Shown one piece after another: positions 11,816 through 19,978 of a DNA stretch of 53,176 bases; the first letter of the stretch is position 1; every line of letters begins with the position of its first letter. The notes below the pieces were generated by a model. It saw only the letters and a program-made list of their open reading frames with translations, was not told the origin of the DNA and did no database searches. The stretch covers positions 1-53,176 of the forward strand of contig JAIUOK010000034.1 in the NCBI GenBank assembly GCA_020161245.1, given 5' to 3'. The DNA is from Actinomycetota bacterium (GTDB lineage Bacteria > Actinomycetota > Actinomycetes > S36-B12 > CAIYMF01). The position numbers were made by a program, and so were the translations under genes.

Positions 11816-12907
11816 ATGCCGGTCCAGGTGCAGGGAGTCGTCGCGCGCAGCAAGGGCGCGCCGGTGAGCCTCGAGACGATCGTGGTGCCGGAGCCCGGCC
11901 CCGGGGAGGCGCGGGTGAAGGTGCTGGCCTGCGGTGTCTGCCACACCGACCTGCACTACCGCGAGGGCGGCATCAACGACGAGTTCCCGTTCCTCCTCGG
12001 CCACGAGGCCGCGGGCATCGTCGAGTCGGTCGGCCCCGATGTCACCGACGTCGCGCCCGGCGACTACGTGATCCTCAACTGGCGCGCCGTCTGCGGCACC
12101 TGCCGGGCCTGCCTGAGGGGGCGCCCCTGGTACTGCTTCTCGACGTTCAACGCGACGCAGCGGATGACGCTGCTCGACGGGACCGAGCTCACTCCGGCGC
12201 TCGGCATCGGCGCGTTCGCGGAGATGACCCTGGTCGCCGCGGGCCAGTGCACCAAGGTCGACCCGGCCGCCCCGCCGGAGGTCGCAGGTCTCCTCGGCTG
12301 CGGCGTGATGGCCGGCCTGGGTGCGGCGATCAACACCGGCGGCGTGACCCGCGGCGACACGGTGGCGGTCATCGGCTGCGGCGGTGTCGGTGACGCCGCC
12401 ATCGCCGGTGCGCGCCTCGCCGGCGCGCGCACGATCGTGGCGGTCGACATCGACGACCGGAAGCTGGAGAAGGCCAAGCACTTCGGCGCGACGCACACCG
12501 TGAACTCGCGGGAGACCGACGCGGTCGAGGCGATCCGCGAGGCCACGGGCGGCTTCGGCGCGGACGTCGTCATCGAGGCGATCGGCCGGCCCGAGACCTA
12601 CGAGCAGGCGTTCTTCGCCCGCGACCTCGCCGGCACCGTCGTCCTGGTCGGCGTCCCTACCCCGGACATGCGCATCGACATGCCGCTCATCGAGTTCTTC
12701 GGCCGGGGCGGTGCGCTCAAGTCGTCGTGGTACGGCGACTGCCTGCCCTCGCGCGACTTCCCGATGCTCATCGACCTCTACCTGCAGGGCCGTCTCCCGC
12801 TCGGCGACTTCGTCTCCGAGACCATCGGCATCGACGGCGTCGAGGCGGCGTTCGAGAAGATGCACCACGGCGAGGTGCTGCGCTCGGTCGTGGTGATGGG
12901 CCAGTGA
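11816..12907 (+). CDS. mscR: S-(hydroxymethyl)mycothiol dehydrogenase
   Basis: Zinc-dependent medium-chain alcohol dehydrogenase that oxidises the formaldehyde-mycothiol adduct (and acts as an S-nitrosomycothiol reductase in mycobacteria). 363 residues. Catalytic zinc ligands are C42 and H63 (GHEAAG); the structural zinc site is C93, C96, C99, C107. The Rossmann motif [10 protein letters not shown] is near 186. The first residues and the [12 protein letters not shown] segment are typical of the mycothiol enzyme. AGAGGG precedes the ATG by 6 nt; a TAGGTT box at 11771 may be the -10. The next gene overlaps by GTGA and is the usual MBL-fold partner. Confidence 0.93.
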   Translation: MPVQVQGVVARSKGAPVSLETIVVPEPGPGEARVKVLACGVCHTDLHYREGGINDEFPFLLGHEAAGIVESVGPDVTDVAPGDYVILNWRAVCGTCRACLRGRPWYCFSTFNATQRMTLLDGTELTPALGIGAFAEMTLVAAGQCTKVDPAAPPEVAGLLGCGVMAGLGAAINTGGVTRGDTVAVIGCGGVGDAAIAGARLAGARTIVAVDIDDRKLEKAKHFGATHTVNSRETDAVEAIREATGGFGADVVIEAIGRPETYEQAFFARDLAGTVVLVGVPTPDMRIDMPLIEFFGRGGALKSSWYGDCLPSRDFPMLIDLYLQGRLPLGDFVSETIGIDGVEAAFEKMHHGEVLRSVVVMGQ

Positions 12908-13530
12908 CCGCACGGGTCGAGCGGGTCGTCACCAGCGGCGTCTTCAGCCTCGACGGGCAGGACTTCGACGTCGACAACAACGTCTGGGTCGTCGGCGACG
13001 ACACCGAGGTCGTGGTGGTCGATGCCGCCCACGAGGCACCGAGGATCCTCGAGGCCGTGGGCGGCCGGAAGGTCGTGGCGGTCGTGTGCACGCATGCGCA
13101 CAACGACCACGTCAACGCCGTCCAGGACCTCGTCGCCGCGACCGGTGCGACGGTGCGCCTGCACCCCGACGACACGATGCTCTGGGACGTCGTGAACGCC
13201 GGCGTCCCGTTCGAGCCGCTCGCCGACGGCGACACCGTGGAGGTCGCGGGGACGACGCTGCGCGTGCTGCACACGCCCGGCCACTCGCCGGGCGCGGTGT
13301 GCCTGTACGCCGAGGACCTCGGGGTGCTGCTGTCGGGTGACACCCTGTTCCACGGCGGACCCGGCGCCACCGGCCGCTCGTTCAGCAGCTTCCCGACGAT
13401 CCTCGACTCGATCCGCGAGCGTCTGCTGACGCTGCCGGGGGAGACCCGGGTGCTCACCGGGCACGGCGACGAGACCACGATCGGCGCCGAGGCCGGCGAC
13501 TACGACGCCTGGGTGGCTCGGGGCCACTGA
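12904..13530 (+). CDS. MBL-fold metallo-hydrolase of the formaldehyde-detoxification pair
   Basis: 208 residues with a full metallo-beta-lactamase signature: H64, H66, D68, H69 in THAHNDH, then [14 protein letters not shown] and GHGDET, as in glyoxalase II-like thioesterases. The GTG overlaps the stop of the mycothiol dehydrogenase by 4 nt. The same pair occurs in mycobacteria, so it probably hydrolyses the formyl-mycothiol product or a related thioester. That reaction is inferred from context. Confidence 0.9.
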   Translation: MTARVERVVTSGVFSLDGQDFDVDNNVWVVGDDTEVVVVDAAHEAPRILEAVGGRKVVAVVCTHAHNDHVNAVQDLVAATGATVRLHPDDTMLWDVVNAGVPFEPLADGDTVEVAGTTLRVLHTPGHSPGAVCLYAEDLGVLLSGDTLFHGGPGATGRSFSSFPTILDSIRERLLTLPGETRVLTGHGDETTIGAEAGDYDAWVARGH

Positions 13531-13566
13531 TGCGGGCCGCCCGGGATCCACGGGTACGGTGACGAC

Positions 13567-13935
13567 GTGGACTTCCTCTTCAACCTCCTCGTCTTCCTGC
13601 ACTTCGTCGGTCTGGCCAGCCTCCTCGGCGGCTGGCTCGTGCAGATGAGCTCGAGCACCAAGGTCATCAACAACGCGATGCTCCACGGCGTCCTGACCCA
13701 GGTCGTCACGGGCATCGCGATGGTCGGCCTGATCTCGTCGAAAGTCGTCGGCGACGACGACGAGGGCGTCGACAACACCAAGTTCGGCATCAAGCTGGCC
13801 GTGGCGCTGGCCGTCCTGGTCGTCGTGCTGCTCGGCCGCCGCAGGCCGGAGGACCAGCAGAAGCCGTACTGGGCTGCCGCCGGCGTCCTCACCCTCGTGA
13901 ACGTCGCCGTCGCGGTCTTCGTCAGCTTCCTGTAG
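13567..13935 (+). CDS. Conserved four-helix membrane protein
   Basis: 122 residues with four hydrophobic segments (about 1-27, 37-58, 72-90, 101-122). Such short integral membrane proteins are widespread in actinobacteria without a known role. TACGGT lies exactly 6 nt before the GTG at 13567, which suggests a leaderless mRNA and fixes the start. Its 3' end overlaps the convergent regulator gene by 14 bp. Confidence 0.75.
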   Translation: MDFLFNLLVFLHFVGLASLLGGWLVQMSSSTKVINNAMLHGVLTQVVTGIAMVGLISSKVVGDDDEGVDNTKFGIKLAVALAVLVVVLLGRRRPEDQQKPYWAAAGVLTLVNVAVAVFVSFL

Positions 13936-14464
13936 CAGCGCCGCGGGCAGCGGCGTGCTGCTCGGCGAGCCTCGACCCGATCGCGGCCATGGCGTCGCGC
14001 AGGTGCTGGGGCAGCAGCACCTCGACATCGGGTGCGAGCGCGAGCAGCGACCGGAGCGCCTCCTCGTCGGAACCGAACCGGAACGACCCCTCGAGCCAGC
14101 CGGGGGCGTGCGGGTGCGCGTCCGGGACGGGGCGCGGCCGCCATCCCTGGGGCTCCCCGGCGACGAGCGCGCGCTGGAGCGCCGCTGGAGAGACCAGCAC
14201 GCGCACCCGGCGCAGCCTCTCCTGCCCGCCCGTCGGGCCGCCGCCTGCCAGCGACCCGGCGGGCCCGCGGAAGGTGTCGAGCAGCTCGAAGCCGCCCTGC
14301 GGGCCGCGCACCGAGTACACGGGGACGCCGCTCGCCGACAGCTCGGCGAGGTCGCGCAGCACGGTGCGCTGCGACACCTCGAGCCGTCGGGCCAGCTCGC
14401 CCGCCGTCACGCGCCGTTGCGTCTGGAGGATGAGCAGCACCGACAGCAGCCGCCCCGCGCGCAT
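13922..14464 (-). CDS. YafY-like HTH transcriptional regulator
   Basis: 180 residues. An N-terminal winged helix (RRVTAGELARRLEVSQRTVL, about 17-36, then the PVYSVRGPQGGFELL wing) is followed by a short C-terminal part with a WYL-like SLLALAPDVEVLLP stretch. It lacks the length of full WYL proteins. ATG 14464 has GGAGGGAG well placed upstream; the frame could begin at 14503, but that lies inside the palindrome. The gene is divergent from a conserved hypothetical across an inverted repeat that is probably its operator. Confidence 0.85.
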   Translation of the reverse strand: MRAGRLLSVLLILQTQRRVTAGELARRLEVSQRTVLRDLAELSASGVPVYSVRGPQGGFELLDTFRGPAGSLAGGGPTGGQERLRRVRVLVSPAALQRALVAGEPQGWRPRPVPDAHPHAPGWLEGSFRFGSDEEALRSLLALAPDVEVLLPQHLRDAMAAIGSRLAEQHAAARGAATGS

Positions 14465-14495
14465 GCGCCGCTCCCTCCGCAGGTTCGTCCACGTA

Positions 14496-14514
14496 CATGA
14501 CACACGGTGTCATG
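14496..14514. promoter_or_regulatory. Inverted repeat operator of the YafY-like regulator
   Basis: CATGACAC-ACG-GTGTCATG, perfect 8-bp arms around 3 nt, in the divergent promoter region between the regulator (starts 14464, minus) and a hypothetical gene (starts 14580, plus). TGACAC/GTGTCA half-sites are typical of small YafY-type repressors in actinobacteria. Confidence 0.7.
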
Positions 14515-14579
14515 AATGCCCGGCACAGTCAGCCTCGCCGGTGCGGGCACGCGCACCGGGCATCCGAATCGGAGGGGCC

Positions 14580-14996
14580 ATGGCTGAGCACGTGGAGGGT
14601 TCCGGCACCCGCGAGGACCCCTGGATCCTCACGACGCCGAGCGGGACGTCGGAGTTCGACGCCTGGCGCGACGAGGACGCCGACCCGCCGGCCCTCGGGG
14701 TCCGCGTGGGCAGCACGACCTTGAGCTACCGGCTGCAGTGCATCGAGGACCTGCACGCGATGCTCGTCGCGGCTGGCGACTGGGTGCCGCTGGGCAATGC
14801 GGACGAGCAGAAGGAGGCCAAGCCGGGCACGGTGGAGGCGTGGGCGAGGTCGGCAGACAACCCCGTCGGCGGCTTCTACGGGCTGCGCAAGGGCTACCGC
14901 GGCCGCTTCGCCACCTACGTGCCGCCGGTGCTCGAGCACCTCGGGCTCGCCGAGGTGGAGCACCAGCCGCGCAACAACCGCATGCGGGCCCGCTAG
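14580..14996 (+). CDS. Conserved actinobacterial hypothetical protein
   Basis: 138 residues, soluble, no signal peptide. Marked by GSGTREDPW, TPSGTSEFDAWRD, IEDLHAML, GDWVPLG and a C-terminal NPRNNRMRA-like end. I recognise it as a conserved family of unknown function, seen in several actinobacteria near YafY-type regulators. GGAGGGG 3 nt before the ATG supports this start. Its promoter shares the palindrome with the divergent regulator, so it is probably that regulator's target. Confidence 0.75.
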   Translation: MAEHVEGSGTREDPWILTTPSGTSEFDAWRDEDADPPALGVRVGSTTLSYRLQCIEDLHAMLVAAGDWVPLGNADEQKEAKPGTVEAWARSADNPVGGFYGLRKGYRGRFATYVPPVLEHLGLAEVEHQPRNNRMRAR

Positions 14997-15038
14997 AGAC
15001 CTGCAGACGCAGCGGTCCCTCGCGCCCGCCTGCCCGGT

Positions 15039-15068
15039 TTGGGCGATCGGAGCCTCCCGGACTAGACT
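15039..15068 (+). promoter_or_regulatory. Candidate rplY promoter
   Basis: TTGGGC (15039-15044), 18-nt spacer, TAGACT (15063-15068). A start near 15075 would give rplY a leader of about 210 nt, long enough for regulatory structure. Confidence 0.5.
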
Positions 15069-15283
15069 CGGCAGGCTCCCCGGCGAGGGTGCGCGGGTCC
15101 TCACGGGCCAGCGTGTCGTGATCGACGCGGACCGCGCGGTTGCTGCGCGCCCGCATCCCTGCCGAGGCGCCGACCGCCCCGCCGCGAGGCGCGGCACCCC
15201 CACGTTGCCCGTGGCCCCAGGCCGCACCCGCCTGCGTCGTGCTCTCACGCGCGCCGCACGCCGTACGTCAGTTGGAGATTGCA

Positions 15284-15742
15284 GTGGACCAGGTCAGCAT
15301 CAAGGCTGAGCCTCGATCGGACTTCGGCAAGGGCGCCGCGCGCCGCAGCCGCCGCGCGGGCCTCGTGCCCGCCGTCATCTACGGTCACGGCCAGGAGCTG
15401 CGCCACGTCGCGCTGCCCGACCACGACCTCGCCCTCGCCCTGCGCAACCCGGGCGTCGTGCTCAACGTCGAGATCGAGGGCGACAAGGTGCTCGTCGCCC
15501 CCCGCGACGTGCAGCGCGACCCGGTCAAGCGCGTGCTCGAGCACGTCGACCTCGTCATCGTGACCAAGAAGGAGGCCGACGCGATCGCCGCCGAGGCCGA
15601 GGCGCACGCCGCGGAGCTCGCGGCCGAGGACGCCCACATGCTCGACGTCGCCGCGCACTCCACCGAGGACATCGACGGCGAGACCTCCGAGGAGGGCGCC
15701 GGCGCCGACGTCCCCGAGGTCGGCAAGGACGACGAGGCCTGA
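15284..15742 (+). CDS. rplY: 50S ribosomal protein L25 (Ctc family), short form
   Basis: 5S rRNA-binding ribosomal protein. Residues 1-90 form the L25 domain (SDFGKGAARRSRRAGLVPAV, IYGHGQELRHVALP, DVQRDPVKRVLEHVDL). The Ctc/TL5 C-terminal beta domain expected in actinobacteria (about 100 further residues) is absent. In its place is a 60-residue Ala/Glu/Asp-rich acidic tail with probable helix (KKEADAIAAEAEAHAAEL). Start: GTG 15284 with GGAG 6 nt upstream; the frame is open to 15140 but that part is not L25-like. A strong terminator separates it from pth. Confidence 0.93.
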   Translation: MDQVSIKAEPRSDFGKGAARRSRRAGLVPAVIYGHGQELRHVALPDHDLALALRNPGVVLNVEIEGDKVLVAPRDVQRDPVKRVLEHVDLVIVTKKEADAIAAEAEAHAAELAAEDAHMLDVAAHSTEDIDGETSEEGAGADVPEVGKDDEA

Positions 15743-15758
15743 GCCTCACGACAGACCT

Positions 15759-15795
15759 GACGAGGGCCCCGCACCGGTGGTGCGGGGCCCTCGTC
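15759..15795 (+). terminator. Terminator after rplY
   Basis: A 17-bp perfect stem (15759-15775 with 15779-15795) closes over a GGT loop. It contains the GGGCCCCGC block and lies 16 nt past the rplY stop, ahead of pth. Confidence 0.85.
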
Positions 15796-15817
15796 CCGTC
15801 CTGAGAGGATGCACGCC

Positions 15818-16399
15818 GTGAGCACCGAGAACGCGCCCTGGCTCGTCGTGGGGCTCGGCAACCCGGGGCCCGACTACGCGCAGACGCGCCACAACGTGGG
15901 CCAGCTCGTCGTCGACGAGCTCGCCGCCCGCTGCCGCGGCCGGTTCGCCTCGCACAAGCGGGCCCGTGCCCAGGTGGCCGAGGAGCGCATCCAGGGCCAG
16001 CGGGCGGTGCTGGCCAAGCCGTCGTCCTACATGAACGAGTCCGGCGGGCCGGTGAAGGGCCTGCTCGACTTCTACAAGGTGCCGCTCGACCGGCTCGTCG
16101 TCGTGCACGACGAGCTCGACATCCCCTTCGCCGCGCTGCGCCTCAAGCTCGGCGGCGGCGACAACGGCCACAACGGCCTCAAGTCGATCCGCCGGTCGAC
16201 CGGCAGCGGCGACTGGTACCGCGTGCGCGTCGGCATCGGCCGCCCGCCCGGCCGCCAGGACCCCGCCGACTTCGTGCTCAAGCCGTGGTCGTCGGTCGAG
16301 CGCAAGGAGCTGCCGCTGCTCGTCGTCGAGGCCGCCGACGCCGTCGAGCTGCTGCTGCACGAGGGGCTTGAGCGGGCCCAGAACAGGTACCACGCATGA
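15818..16399 (+). CDS. pth: Peptidyl-tRNA hydrolase
   Basis: Releases tRNA from stalled peptidyl-tRNA. 193 residues. [17 protein letters not shown] carries the catalytic His (H25). [17 protein letters not shown] and the [13 protein letters not shown] loop are all family hallmarks. GTG 15818 is preferred over ATG 15809 because GAGAGG (15803-15808) is 9 nt from the GTG but abuts the ATG. The stop overlaps the start of the next gene (ATGA). rplY-pth adjacency is the usual actinobacterial order. Confidence 0.97.
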   Translation: MSTENAPWLVVGLGNPGPDYAQTRHNVGQLVVDELAARCRGRFASHKRARAQVAEERIQGQRAVLAKPSSYMNESGGPVKGLLDFYKVPLDRLVVVHDELDIPFAALRLKLGGGDNGHNGLKSIRRSTGSGDWYRVRVGIGRPPGRQDPADFVLKPWSSVERKELPLLVVEAADAVELLLHEGLERAQNRYHA

Positions 16400-17178
16400 G
16401 CAACGACGATCTGATCCTCGCCCGCGACCTCGCCGCGGAGGCCGGCCGGATGCTGCTGTCGATGCGCGTGGGGTTCGACGCCGACGCGGCCACGCGCGAG
16501 CAGGCCAAGGACCTGCGCGACCGCGCCGACCGCGCGGCGCACGAGCTCCTCGCTGCCGGCCTCGCCGATGCCCGGCCCGACGACGCCCTGCTGTCCGAGG
16601 AGGGTGTCGACGGCACCGCGCGCCTCGGCTCCGAGCGGGTCTGGATCGTCGACCCGCTCGACGGCACGTGGGAGTACGGGCAGGGGCGCGACGACTTCGC
16701 CGTCCACGTCGCGCTGTGGGTCTCGGGCTCGCTGGTCGCGGGCGCGGTCGCGCTCCCGGCGCGCGGGGACGTGCTGGACACCGGCTCCGTGCCCCCGGTG
16801 GTCGACGCCGTGCCCTCCGGCACGCTTCGGCTCGTGGTGAGCCGCACCCGGCCCCCCGCCGCGCTCGAGGCGCTGATCCCGCCGCTGTCCGCGCGGCTCG
16901 GCGTGGCCGTCGAGGCCTACAGCGTCGGCTCGGCCGGCGTGAAGGCGGTCGAGGTCGTCGAGGGCCGTGCCGACGCCTACCTGCACGACTCGGGCCTGTC
17001 CGAGTGGGATGTCGCGGCGCCGGCCGCGGTCGCCGCCGCGGCCGGTCTGCGCGTCACCGATCTGTCCGGCCAGGAGCTGGCCTACAACCGCATGCCGCCG
17101 CTGGTCGGCGAGCTGCTCATCGCGCGCCCGGTAGTCGCCGACGCCGTCGTGGCCGCGCTGGCGTCGTTGGAGGACTGA
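16396..17178 (+). CDS. cysQ: 3'(2'),5'-bisphosphate nucleotidase / inositol-phosphatase family (CysQ-like)
   Basis: 260 residues of the inositol monophosphatase superfamily. Metal-binding residues are in LLSEEGVD (Glu) and [12 protein letters not shown] (the DPLDGT motif), and WDVAAPAAV closes the active site. In actinobacteria this CysQ subgroup removes phosphate from 3'-phosphoadenosine 5'-phosphate formed in sulfate assimilation; some members also act on inositol phosphate or fructose bisphosphate. It overlaps pth by 4 nt. A 17-bp terminator follows. Confidence 0.88.
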   Translation: MSNDDLILARDLAAEAGRMLLSMRVGFDADAATREQAKDLRDRADRAAHELLAAGLADARPDDALLSEEGVDGTARLGSERVWIVDPLDGTWEYGQGRDDFAVHVALWVSGSLVAGAVALPARGDVLDTGSVPPVVDAVPSGTLRLVVSRTRPPAALEALIPPLSARLGVAVEAYSVGSAGVKAVEVVEGRADAYLHDSGLSEWDVAAPAAVAAAAGLRVTDLSGQELAYNRMPPLVGELLIARPVVADAVVAALASLED

Positions 17179-17194
17179 CCGCCCTCGCGCAGAA

Positions 17195-17231
17195 GTGCCG
17201 CAGCCCCCGCCATCGGCGGGGGCTGCGGCAC
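17195..17231. terminator. Bidirectional terminator after cysQ
   Basis: GTGCCGCAGCCCCCGCC (17195-17211) pairs perfectly with 17215-17231 around an ATC loop: 17 bp. It lies between convergent genes. Confidence 0.87.
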
Positions 17232-17247
17232 GAGGAGATCAGGGCGG

Positions 17248-17553
17248 TCAGGCGCTGAGGATGTCCGCGGGGTGGGGCAGCGGGCGGCGCAGGGCCTCGA
17301 CCTGGCCGGCCAGCATGCCGAACGCGCGCATCCGCACGATCTCGCCCGCGGTGTCGTCGGCGAGCAGCTCGACCAGGCCGGCGTCGGCGCCGAGCTCGCG
17401 GGCCTCGAGGACCAGGCTGAGCACGCGCGGCGTCGAGGCGGCGACGCCGTCCTCGGCGATGGCCAGGGCGAGGGCGTCGAGGTCGACGCGCGTCGCGGTG
17501 ACGAGCGGGGAGACGGTGGCGACCGTCTGCGTCGTGGTGGTGATGGCGTCCAT
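17248..17553 (-). CDS. Hypothetical protein of 101 residues
   Basis: No family recognised. A Thr/Val-rich N terminus (MDAITTTTQTVATVSPLV) precedes an amphipathic, Leu/Ala/Glu-rich helical body. No signal peptide or membrane helix. ATG 17553 has GGAGG 5 nt upstream; upstream codons to 17628 are open but run into the shared promoter region. It is divergent from the LysR-type gene across a 128-bp AT-richer spacer with palindromes, so it may be controlled by that regulator. Confidence 0.65.
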   Translation of the reverse strand: MDAITTTTQTVATVSPLVTATRVDLDALALAIAEDGVAASTPRVLSLVLEARELGADAGLVELLADDTAGEIVRMRAFGMLAGQVEALRRPLPHPADILSA

Positions 17554-17625
17554 GGCAGCCTCCGTCTCGAGCGGGTGAGAGCGGGCGCCCTCACTGGGTG
17601 TGACTCCACGGTACGTCTCGCGTTG

Positions 17626-17674
17626 CATAAGGAAAAGCGACTAAGTCCGATCTTAAAGATCGCGAATACTTATG
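17626..17674. promoter_or_regulatory. Palindromic LysR-type operator region
   Basis: CATAAG (17626-17631) and CTTATG (17669-17674) form an outer inverted repeat. Inside is CGATCTTAAAGATCG (17648-17662), a perfect odd palindrome. The segment is strikingly AT-rich for this genome and separates the hypothetical gene from the LysR-family gene. Confidence 0.6.
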
Positions 17675-17681
17675 AGACTCT

Positions 17682-18644
17682 GTGACCGTGAGCACACCAG
17701 GGGAGCTGCGGCTCCGCGACCTCGAGATCCGCCATCTCGCCGCCCTGCACGCCGTCGCCGAGGAGGGCACGTTCGCCGACGCCGCCGCGGTGCTCGGCTT
17801 CAGCCAGGCCGCCGTCAGCCAGCAGATCGCCGGCCTCGAGCGCGCCGTGGGCATGACGGTCCTCGATCGGCCCGGCGGTCCCCGCCGCGCGACGCTGACG
17901 CCGGCCGGCCGCATCGTGCTGCGGCATGCCGAGCGGGTCCTCGACCGCCTCGACGTCCTCGCCCGCGAGCTCGACGACCTCGCGAGCGGCACCGGCGGAC
18001 GCCTCGTCGTCGGCACCTTCCAGTCGGTGTCCGTGCGGCTGCTGCCCACGCTCATCGCGCAGATGCGCCAGCGCGCATCCGACGTCGCCATCGAGATCGT
18101 GCCGGGCGAGTTCAGCCCCGAGCTCGCCAGCCTGCTCATGGACGGCGTCGTCGATGTCACGTTCCTCGATCAGAAGGTCAAGCACCCGGACGTCCGCATC
18201 CAGACGGTGCTGCGCGATCCCTACGTCGTGGTGACCAGCCCATCGGACCCCGTACTGTCCGAGCTCAAGGGCGGTGCCTACCCGGTCGCGGCGCTCGGCG
18301 ACCGGCCGATCCTCGGCCCCGAGCCGCACCACGCCCACTTCCAGGCCGAGGCCTGGCTCAGCCAGCACGGCGTCGTGCCGCGGTACTCGTTCCGCACCAA
18401 CGACAACGGGGCCCTGCAGGCTATGGCGGCGGCCGGTCTCGGGGCAGCGCTCATGCCGCTGCTGGCCGTCGACCAGACCGACCCGAACGTCGTCGTGCTG
18501 CAGTCGCGGCCGGCGATGCCGCCTCGCGACGTCTACGTGGCGCGCCGCACCGGGCCCACCGCCGTCCCTGCGGCCGACCGCTTCGCCGACATGGCGGTCG
18601 AGCTCGGCGGCGGGAGGCTGCTGGAGCTGTCGTCGGCAGGCTGA
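17682..18644 (+). CDS. LysR-family transcriptional regulator
   Basis: 320 residues. The N-terminal winged helix-turn-helix is IRHLAALHAVAEEGTFADAA, then SQAAVSQQIAGLERAVGM (about 12-70). The LysR substrate-binding fold (about 95-300) includes LVVGTFQSVSVRLLPTLI and EIVPGEFSPELASLLMDG. The effector is unknown. GTG 17682 is taken as start; GTG 17688 is two codons further in and equally possible. The first visible box is TATGAG at 17671. Likely targets are its own gene and the divergent 101-residue protein. Confidence 0.92.
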   Translation: MTVSTPGELRLRDLEIRHLAALHAVAEEGTFADAAAVLGFSQAAVSQQIAGLERAVGMTVLDRPGGPRRATLTPAGRIVLRHAERVLDRLDVLARELDDLASGTGGRLVVGTFQSVSVRLLPTLIAQMRQRASDVAIEIVPGEFSPELASLLMDGVVDVTFLDQKVKHPDVRIQTVLRDPYVVVTSPSDPVLSELKGGAYPVAALGDRPILGPEPHHAHFQAEAWLSQHGVVPRYSFRTNDNGALQAMAAAGLGAALMPLLAVDQTDPNVVVLQSRPAMPPRDVYVARRTGPTAVPAADRFADMAVELGGGRLLELSSAG

Positions 18645-18775
18645 TCGCGCTCGAGCCGGTGGGTCCGCGGGCGTTCGTGCGGCCGGGCGTGGTGAGTTCT
18701 CTGCGCACGTCCGCCGAGATCGGCATCGGGCGCGGGCGGGCCACCTGCCGGGGCGCCCCGAGCGCCTCGTCGCCG

Positions 18776-19978
18776 TCACTCGTGCACCGCGGTGATCGCT
18801 GCCGCCTCGTCGTCGACGGCCATGGGCACCGGAGGTGCGAGCCGGGGCACGGCCAGGATCGACGCCGCTGCTGCGGCGGACGCGGTGAGCAGGAAGCCGA
18901 CGACCACGGTATGGCTGTAGGCCGGCAGGAACAGCAGCGGTGCCAGTGCCGAGCCGAGGAACAGCCACGACATCGTCATCGACGCCGCGCCGCCGGGGTT
19001 GGCGGGCGTGCTGGTGACGCTGAGGCTGTTGACCACCACGCGGGAGCCGGTGGCCGCGGCGCCGGAGAGCGCCGAGGCCACCGCCAGAGCCGCGACGCTC
19101 GGCGCCCAGGCGGCCGCTGCCACCACTCCGGCGAGCAGGGCGAACACGCCGATGCCGGTGCGGCGGGGTCCGTAGCGGTCGACGAGGTGGCCCAGCACCG
19201 GCGAGAGCAGCAGGCCCGCGGCGCCGTAGCAGGCGATCACCAGGCCGCGCTGCCCCGGGCCGAGCCCGAACCGGTCGGCGGCCAGCAGCGAGATCAGCAG
19301 GACCGCGCCCGCCGCCGTGAGGTTGAACAGCAGCGCGACCGCGCAGGCCCGCACGAGCCGGACGTTGCCCAGCGACCGCCAGCGCTGGAGCAGCGAGCCG
19401 GCCTGCGCCGGCGCCCGGTGGGCGGCGCGGGGCGGCACCAGTGCGAGGGCGCCCGCCACCGCGGCGATGGCCACGAACCCCAGCCGCCAGTCGAGCGCGC
19501 CGGCCAGGCCGCCGGCCAGCGGCGCGAACGCCATGCCGGCGGCCTGCATGCCGCCGAACCGGCCGAGCGAGCGGCCGAGCCGCTCCCGTGCCACGGCGTC
19601 GTAGAGCGCGGCCACGAGCAGCGGCGTGGTGAAGGCGTTGGCCGACCCTTGCAGCATCCGGGCGCCGAAGAAGAGCTCGGTGCTCGGCGCCGCCGCACAG
19701 GCCAGCGACACGGCTGCATAGACGAGGTAGGCGGTCCGCACAGTGCGTGCGCGGCCCCACACATCGGCCAGGGTCCCGGACACCTGCATGAGCAGGGCGA
19801 GCGGCAGCGTGTACACGGTGAGCGACCAGGCGACGGTCTGCACGCTCGTGCCGAATGCGGCGGCCACCTCGGGCAGCATCGGCACCACCACGAGCCCGCC
19901 GAACGGCCCGAGGAACCCGCCGACATACATCGGCCACAGCCGCACGCGCGCCGGCGCAGCAGCAGTGGACGACCTCAC
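18776..19978 (-). CDS. MFS transporter (12-helix, drug-efflux type)
   Basis: 400 residues, mostly hydrophobic, about 12 membrane helices. The loop 2-3 motif is seen as GTLADVWGRARTVR (about 68-81), and the second-half equivalent as GHLVDRYGPRRTGI. Early VAWSLTVYTLPLALLMQ is typical of the EmrB/Bcr-like exporters. Probable proton-driven efflux of a small molecule; the substrate cannot be read. GTG 19978 is preceded at 6 nt by TAGGTT, so leaderless. It faces the LysR gene convergently across 131 bp in which I see no clear terminator. Confidence 0.88.
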   Translation of the reverse strand: MRSSTAAAPARVRLWPMYVGGFLGPFGGLVVVPMLPEVAAAFGTSVQTVAWSLTVYTLPLALLMQVSGTLADVWGRARTVRTAYLVYAAVSLACAAAPSTELFFGARMLQGSANAFTTPLLVAALYDAVARERLGRSLGRFGGMQAAGMAFAPLAGGLAGALDWRLGFVAIAAVAGALALVPPRAAHRAPAQAGSLLQRWRSLGNVRLVRACAVALLFNLTAAGAVLLISLLAADRFGLGPGQRGLVIACYGAAGLLLSPVLGHLVDRYGPRRTGIGVFALLAGVVAAAAWAPSVAALAVASALSGAAATGSRVVVNSLSVTSTPANPGGAASMTMSWLFLGSALAPLLFLPAYSHTVVVGFLLTASAAAAASILAVPRLAPPVPMAVDDEAAAITAVHE

